From: Lojkania enalia
Lineage: Eukaryota; Ascomycota; Dothideomycetes; Pleosporales
NCBI GenBank assembly: GCA_010094045.1
Contig: ML986616.1
Location: 248,001-312,000 of the forward strand
DNA length: 64,000 nt
Reading direction: 5' to 3'
Shown: positions 35,171-46,372 of the stretch, one piece after another
How positions within the stretch are numbered: position 1 is the stretch's first letter
Layout of the letters: each line of letters begins with the position of its first letter
Notes under the pieces: model-generated
The model's database searches: none
Told to the model about the DNA's origin: nothing
Seen by the model: the letters and a program-made list of their open reading frames with translations, nothing else
Program-made: the position numbers and the translations under genes

Positions 35171-38100
35171 TGTCATGAATTACCGCAATCAAAGTGGGAT
35201 ATTTTGTGGAACGAGGATGGGGTTAGAGTGGATAAGTTGGGGGGTGATGAAGATGATGCCGTACGCCGATGGCGGGGTACTCCATCTACGCCTTTCCGTT
35301 CGTCGTCGGAATTAAGTGGGTAGTGATTCCGATGCTTGTACTTTCCGCCTATTCTGCTGGTGTACACCTTACGACTGTGTCTTACTTGGAGTTTTGAGTT
35401 ATTTCGGGTCACTTAGCTTATGATGTCCGGCGACCGTCGTCGTTTATCGATATTTGAAAAAAAATGTGTGCCAAGCCTTCAAAAGTTGGGGTGGCAACAT
35501 ATTCGACAATGCTGGTCCACATAGCTTATTGCACGGCCCTCTCTTGTCTAAATAGCAGGGCGACAGGTACTGCCGCTTTGAGCCGTGGATATAGGAACTA
35601 AACGGAACCCTATTAGCACATGTTTCATAAAAGCAATAAGGAATTTTGGGCTAGAAAGTGAGACTTTATAGCATGTCCCCCACCCAAAAAGACAAAAAGA
35701 ACTACCGTTAGTATAATTCGACCTGTAGAAGTGCCCAAACTCATATCATTACCCACAGGTAAATCTAAATTTTAGTGAACAGGTCATTTTCTATATCTCT
35801 GGTTTTTTTTTTTTTTTTTAGTGTTGGCACACCCAAATAAACTACACAGAAGCTTTTATATGCATTATGTCTCCTTGCAACGTCTTTTAGAGGGTTTTGC
35901 CTGGATGCTTGGCACCTTGAATGACCGCATTTTATGCACCGTAACCACCATACCAGCCGTTGAGTTACATGCTTTATGCCTTCCTTAATCTACGTATACT
36001 CTCGATTCAAGGCCCGAAACAAGTATATAATATAGTAGAGAAGTCTGCATAAATAGTAATGCCATCCGCGTCAAGGACGGGGATGACCGGGGTGAGAGCG
36101 TTCCGGGTTACACACTACAATCACGCTTAGGTCTATTCACTGTTTGTAGCTACATAACCTAGCTAGATTGGTAAGTTCGGCCTTTCATAGCAACCAATAT
36201 TCTGATTTTTGATGCTGGTAATATTCGAGGATATATAATTGAAGAGATTTTTTCATCTTTCGTGTGTTGAAAGAGTTGTGCATAGTTTGTCTCATGATCG
36301 AGGATGTCAACGGTGAAGAGTGTCTCTAACGCGTTTTATCCGACTTAGGCTTGCATAGTAGCGATGGCGCTAATTGACGCCTTTGACTAGTTTATATTGT
36401 GTGATCTTTAAAGAAAGTTGACAATGCGAGCTTTCTTTGGGTACCCATGTATCTTTCTGTTTCTAATACATTTCTGATCCATGTATTAAGCGCGACCTAA
36501 TACAGGCTGTTTTCACGTGTACAGCAAAAAGTTGGACATAATTCTTGTTGACATACTCTAGATCTGTTATACGACCTGACTCTAAGTCGTACATTAGTGC
36601 TCTAATCGACTAGATAGATAAGTTAGACTTCAATCCTCTCGTCGCTGGCGAGGAAGCTATAGTCTAAGGCAAAATATCAACTTTAGCAAGAGCGGCTTTA
36701 TTGTACAAGTCAAGGAATTCCTACCCTTACCGCAATCGTGCATGATGTATTGGTGTCACAGACTGCTAATTTTCCTACTTGTATTATACTTGATTTAGCT
36801 CTTAGCTAAATGTACAATAGTGCCGACTTGAATAACTCTACCGAATGATATTTTCGAAGACAATTTTGTTCTTTTATTTCCCAGCTCCGATTGACTATGC
36901 ATTCATCGCCTGAGGCGATATCGAAGCATTTGTCGAGCTGGAAACTGAAGTATGCCGCCGTATTCTGACATACAATGATCTCAGTGAGCGAGCCATTACA
37001 AAGCTGCTGTCACGCTATTGAGGACGCGAATGTCGCAGTCAAATCCTAATTGGGCCTACAATTCAAGAATCGATTGAAGATCGGTAGATCACTTCCTCTA
37101 GGGTCAGGCTACCAGCCTTGTGTCTGCAGTTCATGATCGAAGCACAGCATTGCCCTGAAATAGGCACCAGCCTTCCCACAAGTATTCAGACCATGGTCCA
37201 AATGTCGTCCTTGCGAGGGAATCAGAGAGGATAGAGTTCGCGCAAACTAGGGACGGCATAGAAATCCGTGAGGCCGATCGGAAACTGACTTGTGCAATGT
37301 GATTGACGATTGGACATTACGGCATATTGGATGAAATGGTGTGTGGGTCTATCCGCCTGTTCGCCCATCGACTGAACGGTTCATCTGCCGTGTGCCCTCG
37401 TGTCGGTAGCCTTTTTGCCTTTGCTTGGTTGCTCGACTGGTCCTCAACTTACTCTTGAAAAGGCTCAGTTTCTGTGGCGGCACTTCATCGGACCCAAAGG
37501 CAGCAGAAGCCACGATTCAGGCAATGGTCGAACCTAGCCCCCTAGAAGCAGGAGTTGTGTTCATTATTTGCACCTAGCAGGCTTCAGCGAAGGTTTTGCA
37601 CGCCATCACTACTCTTTATTGACCAGGAAGTGGGCTTACCAGAGGCAATTGGCTGTTTAGAGCTGCACGCCGCGCCTCCACCAACGCCATCTGGCAAGAG
37701 CCAGCCTGTGCCTGGGCGGCGAAGGGTCTCCAGGACGCCTGACATGCGTAAGGGAGGTAGAAAGCAGGAACATGCGGCCACCCGAGCCGCCTCTTCGAGT
37801 GCTGGTAGTGCCGCGGGAGATGGATGGTCGCTGGTGTCCGATGGCTGAAACCCGGATGCTAGCTAACATTCACTCCTTGCTCTCATTCCCCAGTTGCCGG
37901 CCGTGCTTGCTCGCGGGGCTGGCCAATCGCGCTAGGGAGGGCCTGATAACGATAAGGAAAACAGACGACGTCAGCTCTGGTGGTGCACATCTACCCATCC
38001 ACCTATCCCATGTCGGCCCCCGGTTGCACCACTACAACGCGACTACTACTCCACCAGCATTCACATGCCACCTGCAGCTAAATGCAGGCCGTCACGCCCC

Positions 38101-38902
38101 CGTTGCCCCGAAGCTCGCCCTCTAGAGCGCTTTCAGCTTCGCAGTATCCGTGCCCAGGATCGTCCCGCCCCGGCCCGCCCAGCTTCTGCGCAGAAGAGGT
38201 GCCACGTTGCAGTGCGCAGGAACGCTCACAGAATGCACAGAAGAGGCATAAAACCGTCTGAAAGCGGGCCTGTCGTCCCTATAAGACCTGCAGGACGCCC
38301 GCGACTCCAGTTCTGAGCGTCTCGCACACAGTTCTGCCGCAGCAAAAACCCGCTGCACGCCGAAAGATGAGTCGATCAGCTGAATCCGGCGGGGTCACAT
38401 GGGCCTGTAAGCCACCCATCCGTCGACTTACGAATCAGTTGCATTCCCACACACCATCAGATGCGCTACCGTCTGATTGGCGGGCCCGTCCGCAATACCA
38501 GGTACTTTGTATGAATCCATTCTTGTTTTAGCTCGTCGCCATGCAGTCACATTGCTTTATTGGAAGAGTCGGTTCAACGCCGCGGTGCACGCCCGTCAGG
38601 CCTGCCGGACCGCGCTCTCTGACCATGAGATTATGCTCCCGCGTCTGAAGCCCTCTACTTCTTATCGATCGATAGCTGTTCTACCTTGCTTGAAACACTT
38701 AGCATGCCTTGTCTGTAACTATTGGCCTGTCCTGCCCACCTTAAGAAGCGCCTTGTATCCGCTTGATTGTGCGGAGATCCTAGTATCACGGCTATCGCCG
38801 ATTTTCGGTCCCATATATGCGAACAGTCATCAGATATCCAAGCCCGTATATTGGACGCAATACATCAGCGCATAGCGATCCGAGACCCGTTCAAGGATCG
38901 CT
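35171..38902. other. Long gene desert
   Basis: About 3.7 kb without a supported gene. A T13-type run lies near 35807. From about 37550 to 38350 the sequence is GC-rich with overlapping 60-117-codon frames on both strands. None has a recognisable domain, which suggests low-complexity or decayed sequence. Confidence 0.45.
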
Positions 38903-39898
38903 ATGTGCTGGTGCTTCCCTTTTGGCATTTCGAATAACAAAAAGCGCAAGAGCTCGTCGTCGGGAGAGAAAAAGAGACGGGAGGTACCGCTTGCAGAGTC
39001 GCTTCATGGAAATGGAACCCCAGTTGCTGCGGGAGTTCAGGAAAAGCGTAGAGCAAAGGGATCACCTCAAAAAAGACGGTCAAAGGAAACGGTGACTTCG
39101 CATTCCACACGCAGAGACAGGAAAGAGCATCAACCTCGACAGGACTACGAATACCGTGATGTGTACAGGAGCAGGGAACAGTACAGACCGGCGCTCAATG
39201 TACAAGTCCCCAGCATGTGGCACCGTTCCGTCGATATAGAGAGCTCCAACTCTTCGCAGGAGATGCTGTTGAACCCGCGCCCGCATAGGAGTCCACATCA
39301 CAGGCAAAGACATCCAAAGCGCACGTCGCAGACGACATTGCGCGGTCACGGAGCTAAGCGCGACCCTCCTCGTCACTCAAAGTCTAAGAAGAGTCTACGA
39401 CGGGAACCTTCAAGGCAAGGCTGGTCCTTTTTTGCGCCTTCTCCGCCCAAAGCTCCATCGAGACGAGAGCATCGCTACCAGACTTTGGACTCTTCGCCCC
39501 ATAGCCACCGCTCCTCTCGACCTCATCGCACGGCTCACCAATATCAAGACGTCCCTGAATCATCCCGACACCAGCAACGCCATCATCGTTCACGTCAGCC
39601 CCAGCGCCAACCACAAACTACTCGTCAAGCTCGTTCGCGAACTCCGAACACAGCCGCTCGCCGCACGCCTGACAGACGCTTCGCCGTTCTCGCCGCAACG
39701 AACCAGGCGCTGGAAAACCTTCGCCGAGAGGCATTTGCCCAACCCTCCCCTCCGCCTCGCCGAGATCGAGTGCAACGTTACCAGGGTGTCACTGTTCCAA
39801 CATCATCCATTCCTTTTAATTGGGACTGTGTGAGTAGTTCGCAGACGTCAGCTGGCTATGGAGAATCAAGCACTAGGCCACGTCGATCGAGGCGGTGA
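38903..39898 (+). CDS. Arg-rich basic low-complexity protein, hypothetical
   Basis: An uninterrupted 331-codon frame, much longer than chance for this composition. It begins MCWCFPFGISNNKKRKSS: two cysteines plus a basic cluster, as in palmitoylated, membrane-tethered proteins. The rest is Arg/His/Ser/Gln/Pro-rich (for example RRDRKEHQPRQDYEYRDVYR) with no catalytic domain and would be disordered. It ends STRPRRSRR. I do not recognise the family. Short Cys-N-terminal basic proteins with this look are common orphans in Pezizomycotina. Opposite-strand frames in the same interval are shadows. Confidence 0.55.
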   Translation: MCWCFPFGISNNKKRKSSSSGEKKRREVPLAESLHGNGTPVAAGVQEKRRAKGSPQKRRSKETVTSHSTRRDRKEHQPRQDYEYRDVYRSREQYRPALNVQVPSMWHRSVDIESSNSSQEMLLNPRPHRSPHHRQRHPKRTSQTTLRGHGAKRDPPRHSKSKKSLRREPSRQGWSFFAPSPPKAPSRREHRYQTLDSSPHSHRSSRPHRTAHQYQDVPESSRHQQRHHRSRQPQRQPQTTRQARSRTPNTAARRTPDRRFAVLAATNQALENLRREAFAQPSPPPRRDRVQRYQGVTVPTSSIPFNWDCVSSSQTSAGYGESSTRPRRSRR

Positions 39899-41450
39899 CG
39901 CAAGGTTTGTATTTGGTAGTTGGTCCGTTCGTTCCTGGGGTGCGTGCTGCGCTCAGCTTACATACATATTCACGTGGGCGAATTGCCGGAACAGGGTTCG
40001 GTAGGGCTGAAAGCTGAGACCTGCATTCGGCATGGTGCATTAGGTTCACTCGATTTCGTGCATTGGTGGATTCCTAGGTATATGTCCCTGACCTGGCATA
40101 GCATTTTGCTCCGTATCGTCGTTTTATTGGTAGGATACCCGCATTATGGTTGCTTTGATTTCCTTGCTTCTTATACCCCGCTGCATTAATATTCTTACAA
40201 TCCGCATCACGGGCAATGGCGTTGGATGGCGTTTATAGAGGCTTATTGTACTTGCTTGCTTTTTAGTATGAATATCCCTGAAGTCATCGAAGCATATAGC
40301 CCTTATAATACCTTCTATATCTAATTTAGAGCTAGCTCTACCTTATGCAGAGGATGTTACTTTTTGCTCCATATTAAATTGGTTATAATATACCCCGAGG
40401 ACCCTGTGACTACTTAACTAACATAGAGTATTACGGAAAGAATTCTGTCTTAACCTGTCACGTGTTTCTACTATCCTATTACAGTTGGTCTGTTTTCAGG
40501 CCTATATAGTCTCGCCATTGCCAACCTCTAGCTAGGCAGGCCACTTACCCTCCTTCAATACATCAATATTTGCCTCAGCAATTGATGCTGCCTGATACGC
40601 GACATAACCGGCCCAAGAGTGTTTTTATCATCTAAGAACAACGGCAGCGCAGGGGTAAAAGCTACTAGTGGGGGGGGCTCTCAAAGGGACGCATGCACTC
40701 TTTTATTTTGAAAAGCACAACCTCCAAGATACGCAATATTCAGTGCTGGCTCTATAACATTATTCTTCCATCCCGCAATCTATAGCTCACAAACTTTCGG
40801 TCTATACCTACTGCAATTGGCGGTTTCGGGAATAGGAGGACGCAGTGGAGCTACCTATGTCAAGTTGCGAGAGCGAATGTCTCTTTGGAACGACAAAGTG
40901 TGAAGAATAATTGATTCTTGAATCTATCATAGGAACGAGCTGTGTACGCTACTAGTGAATCATGTGATCAGCCGATCAAGCGACCCAAGCAAATAGTTCC
41001 CACGCTCCTGCCAATCGACTGAGCGGGTAATCGCCCAATCTAGCCAATCGCTGGATCGGGTACTGATACGGTAGCATGGGGATCAGGCGGGCCTTGCTGT
41101 TAGAATTGTATTTGCTCGGGCCTGGTGGAGATGATATATGCAGGTAGACCGCGTAATGTGGTCTAAGTGTAGGAAGGCTGAGGATGTTGATGTCTTTGAG
41201 GTCTTGCTGGGGTGGACACACAAAATCCGGAGAATTATCCTAAGGAAGAGGCTTAGCATTGCGCTTAAGTATTAAGTTCGCTTAGACTCTGTAGTTATGA
41301 ATACTGTGGAATAGGTTAGATGTGAATGATAGAACAATTCTAGTTTGTTGCAGTCGATCAAGATGCAGATAGTGCTTATGGAATGTGGGTTAAGCCGGAA
41401 ATGTCTAGGAAGCATAACTTAATGGAACGATTTCCTTCGGAAGCCTCGAT
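39899..41450. other. Intergenic region
   Basis: No gene recognised. The stretch is AT-rich from about 40200 to 40900. A minus-strand frame at 40976-41221 (81 codons) has no domain. Confidence 0.45.
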
Positions 41451-43499
41451 TCATCTGAACCACATGAGCTCGCACTTGTTCTCGTCCCACTCCTCACCCT
41501 TCATAATCCCATGCACATAGCTCTCACCAACGAGCTCGAGATAGTCGTCTTCTTTCCTTACGACCAACGGCAACTTCCCGCCCTTGAATACACCGATCCA
41601 ATCCCCAGATCTCGTGAACCTTGGCGCAAGTGCCAAATATCCCTTCCTTGTTCTGACTATCCTCCTATAGTTCGACAAGCGACTTTCGGGTGGGAAACCA
41701 AGCCGCTGGATCTTGGCGGGGGTAAGACCAAAGACCCGCCAGACGGTCTGAAATAGGTTGTAGAACATGCGATTATACCAGCTGTCTCTCTCCGAGCGAG
41801 GAAACCAGCGGATGGTGAATCGAACGAAGGCGCGCAAGGAGCGGATCATGATATAGTACTTGAAACGGGGATCTTGTCGCGCCAGAGAGAGCTCGTTGGG
41901 AACGCGTCCAGCACAAAGAGTCTTCCAATATGCGTCTAATTGCCTTTCGCCGGTCAAGTACTGCTCTCCTGAGCGAGCACGAGCGACTTGTTCCCAGTTT
42001 TTGAGTTGCTCGAGAATGTCATGGCATTGAACGAAGAGTTCGAACATGTGAGAGACGTGGCGGAGATATCGAGTGCGGGAAAGGGTGCCGACGGTTTCGA
42101 CCTGGTCGATCAGGACGCCCTCGAGACCTAGCAAACCCTCCTCATCACGGATCACTGGATTTGAGATGCTTGTACCTGCGGCACACGGGTAAAATGCGAG
42201 TGATTGTAAATATGGAGAGCACTCTCCAAAATCTGCGGATTCCCGAGAGGTCAGCGGTACTGAGGGATCAGATGCGCTCCAGTCGGAAACCCAGGATGGA
42301 AGCTTCTTTTCCAAAGAACTGTTGTGCACACCGCTTGCATTGAAAGCTGTTAGATCTAATTTCCTAAGTAGCAATTGCGTAATATTCTTATAGAGTTGTT
42401 CGGTCGTCAAGTGGTAATTTGGCCGTACTCTCATCGATTGCACGTTGTCCGGATTGGCTAGTGATAGTAATCCAAACACTTTATCCCTTGCATCCGTCGC
42501 AAGAAAGGATCGATTTCTAAGCAAGATCTCGTGTAAGGAAGGAAGGCGATTAGATTGGAAATCCGATCGCGTTTCGAACAAGCTGAGCGCTTGAAACGTC
42601 GCGCTACCTCCATAGGCGATGAATAACCCCAAATCCACCGCGTATTGAACTGCTCGACAGAACTCATCCCACGGGATCGTAGCATGCCCACAAACAATCA
42701 GCAGGTCCTTTGGCACAGAGACCTCCTGAACGATCCAGGCGCGGTGGAACCAAGGACGCTGCAGCAGTTGAGCGAGAGCTTGCCAAGCGGGATCGTAAAG
42801 AGGCGGGATCTTTCTTGATATATGCGACCGCCAAGACCGAGCGCTGCGTTCCTGCGATGCGCCGGCCAATTCCCGGATCAGCTGTATTGCAAGACCGCTA
42901 TGCTCATACTCTTCCCCCAACCAGACAACGGTGCGCTGGCTTAGCTGAAAGATATCCTTCATCAAGCTTACTTGATACCCTCGCTCTTCAATGTCCGCCT
43001 GGTTAATACATACTGCGTCAATCCAGAGTGTCCTTGAAATTCGCTCGCCCCGAAGGTGTCTTAGGGCGGAAAATAGATTCTTCGTGACCGGTATGACCCC
43101 GCCATCGCATTGTATGTGCGCCTCAGGCCTGTCTAATCCCCAGCAGTATGAGAGAGATTCGTAAGGCGGATTTCCGGCGAGATCAACGTGTCGTATTTGA
43201 CATCGAAGCGGCTCGACATGCTGGCCTGGATAGAGGTGGATCACTCGAACCTCATTCTGTTGTAGGGGCTTGTAGGCATATGGCAAGGAGGTCGACGCGT
43301 TGGATCCTGTTTGGGAGAGGTTTCTGGCACCTACGAGAGGGTCAGCAGAGCACCAATCAAATGACAGAGAATCTCTCCGGAGAGAGGAACGTATAGAAGA
43401 AGTAGACGGGGCGTTAAGCGATTGGGCGTGTGTGCGGAGTGGTGGCTTACAGCGGGCTTTGGAGAAGAAGCGCTGGGCCGACCTCAAGTTCCGGATCAT
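41451..43499 (-). CDS. HET-domain protein (heterokaryon-incompatibility family)
   Basis: A 682-codon single-exon gene. The HET domain lies at about residues 110-270 and shows its diagnostic blocks in order: YESLSYCWG, LFSALRHLR, RTLWIDAVCINQADIEERGYQV and RTVVWLGEE. The C-terminal 400 residues contain the usual loosely conserved helical region (LLSLANPDN, PSWVSDWSA) and a final strand-rich segment (RFTRSGDWIGVFKGGKLPLVVR). HET proteins trigger programmed cell death upon non-self recognition and resemble TIR-like effectors in fold. The first 45 residues are Arg/Ser-rich and free of acidic residues, like a mitochondrial presequence, which is unusual. No stop or frameshift. Confidence 0.9.
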   Translation of the reverse strand: MIRNLRSAQRFFSKARCKPPLRTHAQSLNAPSTSSIRSSLRRDSLSFDWCSADPLVGARNLSQTGSNASTSLPYAYKPLQQNEVRVIHLYPGQHVEPLRCQIRHVDLAGNPPYESLSYCWGLDRPEAHIQCDGGVIPVTKNLFSALRHLRGERISRTLWIDAVCINQADIEERGYQVSLMKDIFQLSQRTVVWLGEEYEHSGLAIQLIRELAGASQERSARSWRSHISRKIPPLYDPAWQALAQLLQRPWFHRAWIVQEVSVPKDLLIVCGHATIPWDEFCRAVQYAVDLGLFIAYGGSATFQALSLFETRSDFQSNRLPSLHEILLRNRSFLATDARDKVFGLLSLANPDNVQSMRVRPNYHLTTEQLYKNITQLLLRKLDLTAFNASGVHNSSLEKKLPSWVSDWSASDPSVPLTSRESADFGECSPYLQSLAFYPCAAGTSISNPVIRDEEGLLGLEGVLIDQVETVGTLSRTRYLRHVSHMFELFVQCHDILEQLKNWEQVARARSGEQYLTGERQLDAYWKTLCAGRVPNELSLARQDPRFKYYIMIRSLRAFVRFTIRWFPRSERDSWYNRMFYNLFQTVWRVFGLTPAKIQRLGFPPESRLSNYRRIVRTRKGYLALAPRFTRSGDWIGVFKGGKLPLVVRKEDDYLELVGESYVHGIMKGEEWDENKCELMWFR

Positions 43500-44535
43500 T
43501 CGAGCGAGCGCATCCGCATGTAGGCACCCACATATAAGCTGGGGAGCAGTGATACCTTATACGCCTTGAACTCTTGCAGCTCATTGTATCGTAGCGGATG
43601 CAGCTGGCTTGTGGTGCCGACATGTCTTTTGGGACGGAATGCTGACATGGAACACGGGATTATGTAGGGCTCCTCGGCAACAGCCACAGAGCGGCAGCCA
43701 CATTGCTTCGCTCCCTCTCCCGTGTGGAATATGTTGTGCTGCCATCATCCGCCTAGTCGGGATTTCAATCGGGTACACGATCAATCACGATCGTCGCCCG
43801 TTACAAAATCAGATTTCGGTTCTTGTGGGGACAATGCTGCCGGAGCGGCCCGAGAGACACCAGTCCCTGGCATTAGTCCAGGTGGCGATTGCTTCATCAT
43901 TTTTCTTCCTCTTTGTGGCTCCGAGTCCAGCTATCCCGAGATCATAGCCGATGTTAGAATCTCTGTTCTGATTGCCTGAGCAATTGCAAAGGGCTGGGCG
44001 ATTGGCAAAGTTTCTTGGTGGCTGAGCGGCGCGCTGAGAGGTACTGCCGATAGGATGCAAGTAGCAAGGCTAGCGCATTTGGGCTATAGGTGTAGCCTCG
44101 AGGCCTTATTTACTAGCATTCTCACAGTGCTTGCTTCCAGTGTCTTTGCAAAACACGCCAGCAAGTTGGCCATGCGCCTACGAATTGTGGTTTCCCTCAA
44201 AAAGTGGCTTCGCAGCCCACAAAGTGACAATCCACCAGAAGAGAGCAGCGTTAACCAGGGGTATCCAGAGTCGCATCAGTCAAGGGGATGCAGGTCCTCG
44301 GGATTCGGCATTGGATTTCAGCCCCCACTTTGTTGTCGATCTGCACGCGGGTGGCCTTAATCCTCTGATGCCTGTTAAGTCTAGGGACCGGTGACGACCA
44401 TGAGACCACTGCGCTTCCGTCTCTTCTCCAAATTTCGCGACGCCTTGGACCTTTCAAACAATGCCGATTGCTGTACCGTGATCTCTTGGGGTATGCTTTC
44501 GTTCGGTGTCAAGGAAACTGGTCACACTGGCCAAC
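43500..44535. other. Divergent intergenic region between HET and CorA-like genes
   Basis: Overlapping short frames on both strands without domains. The region carries the promoters of two divergently transcribed genes. No motif assigned. Confidence 0.45.
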
Positions 44536-46064
44536 ATGGCGACACAGACGCTGTCAAGCAACTCCGAGCACGATTCAGCCCTGAACGAAAAGACCAAACA
44601 AGTCCCAACTGCAGAGACGGCCGAGGGTCCGAATGTCACTTTCCACAAGTTTGAAACAAGCGCTAAAAGAATAACTGTAAGTATCCACGCGTCTCTATTC
44701 TTCATATTCTTCTAATGTTTCCCAAAAGACTGCGCGAGGAAATATAACCTTGACATGGGACCCCCTCACCGAGGACGAGGCTGAGAAATTCATCAAAACC
44801 AGCCCAACGCGCGACAACCGACAGAACTTTGCTAAAAGCCGCTTTCGAGTCCTCGTCGTCCAGTATGCTAATCTCAAGTACCTTTATGACCACTCGGCTG
44901 TGCTCGCCGCGGCGAAATCGAAAGGCTGGATCACTAAGGGATTCGAGACATACATGAAGAATAACACAACCGGCTCCGCCGTCCAGGAAGTTGGCGATAG
45001 TCTGAATTTCATGGCGCAGTCGCCGCATGACGACAAGTTCCCTTTCTTCTCGCTATGTCTGTCCTCACACCACGACACCGGATACGAGAATACCCCAGAT
45101 TGGACAGCTCTTATTTTCCTTGGACCCTCGAACCCCAAGGCTCATAACAAGCTAGACCTTGCCGAACTCAAAGATATGCTTACCCGCGAGCCATACCCGA
45201 ACGATTTTACGCCGCCGCTGAGTCCTGACCTCATGATTTTACCGGTTGCCCTGCTGCGTTGGCAGGTCGATAATATCACCGCCGGCATCGCGAAGCTGAA
45301 GCGGGACATCGGGAAAGCGGACGAGGACATGCTGAACTCACACAGAGTCGACATGAAGTATCTCCGCAGGATCAAACTGCAGCTGTTTGAGCTGCGGCGG
45401 CGGCAAGGCATGCTGCATCAGCGCTATGTCTTTTCGAAGGAGCTCGGCGCCAACCTGGAGCGGGCATTCGAGAAGCTGAAGAAGAGGGCTGGCGGCGAGC
45501 CGGAAGAGCCTCCGGTTGAGTACTCGGAGTTGTTGAAGGAAGCTGTCGAGTCGCAGAAGTTCAATCTCGAGACGCTCAAATACGATATCAAAACTATGCC
45601 CGAGCGCATCGAAGCGCAGCAGACGATGATGGATGGGCAGACCGGTATCCTGATCGCGAGGAACTCCGACTCGGCCGCCGAGGAGGCGCGACGCGATTCT
45701 GCATCTATGAAGACTATTGCCATCGTCACATTGGTGTTCTTACCGGGGACGTTTGTCGCTGTGGGTATCCTAATTCGCCCCCGACATCACGAGATCCTCT
45801 ACTGACTTACTCTCTTAGGCCATCTTCAGCATGTCCATGTTCCAATGGCTACCCGACAACGAGGATAGTTCCTCGTCCAACGATGCGAAGCAGAGCGGCG
45901 ACGATTTTAAGATCCTCTCAGATTGGTTCTGGCTCTACTGGGCCGTCACTGTACCGCTGACATTGATCATACTTGTAGTGTGGTATATTTGGTATAAATG
46001 GTCGAATAATAAATATAAAGAAAAACGAGAAAAGGAACTGGACGAGGAAGTGAAGATCGAGTGA
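44536..46064 (+). CDS. CorA-like Mg2+ transporter-type membrane protein
   Basis: Three exons (44536-44676, 44729-45760, 45819-46064) give 472 residues in phase. The cytosolic part has a mixed domain, then a long helical coiled-coil stalk (residues about 200-330, for example RRIKLQLFELRRRQGMLHQR). The CorA-type membrane end follows: IAIVTLVFLPGTFVAAIFSM across intron 2, a loop, then WLYWAVTVPLTLIILVVWYIWY, and a charged tail. The GMN pore signature of true CorA is not seen; FSMSMF stands in its place, as in many fungal CorA-like proteins of unproved transport function. Start at 44536 is the Met in good context (CAACATGG). The neighbours are the HET gene and the RyR-ATPase gene. Confidence 0.85.
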
Positions 46065-46372
46065 TGAAATTCCACGAATTGTAATATATACCCACAAGCA
46101 TGGAGCATATAGTAATGATAGCATGATTATACATACAAAGGAAGACTTGTTATTCGATATAGCTGTAGAGGCGAAAAGAAGAGCCGCTGTTTTAGCGGGT
46201 AATCTAGTCTTTGAATCTTACATATTTGAGAAACCCCTATTTAGAGAAACTTGGTATCGTACACGGACGCATCAATAATAAAAAGAAGAAGAACAAAAAA
46301 AATCAGCTACGGTAATATCATAGGACATAACCACCTCAGACGCCGGTCACAATTCCGCCTATCCAATGGCTC

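Noticed and set aside
37550..38350. GC-rich overlapping frames on both strands as a possible gene
   Set aside because: No domain, no consistent frame or intron structure, and Pro/Arg-rich low complexity on both strands.
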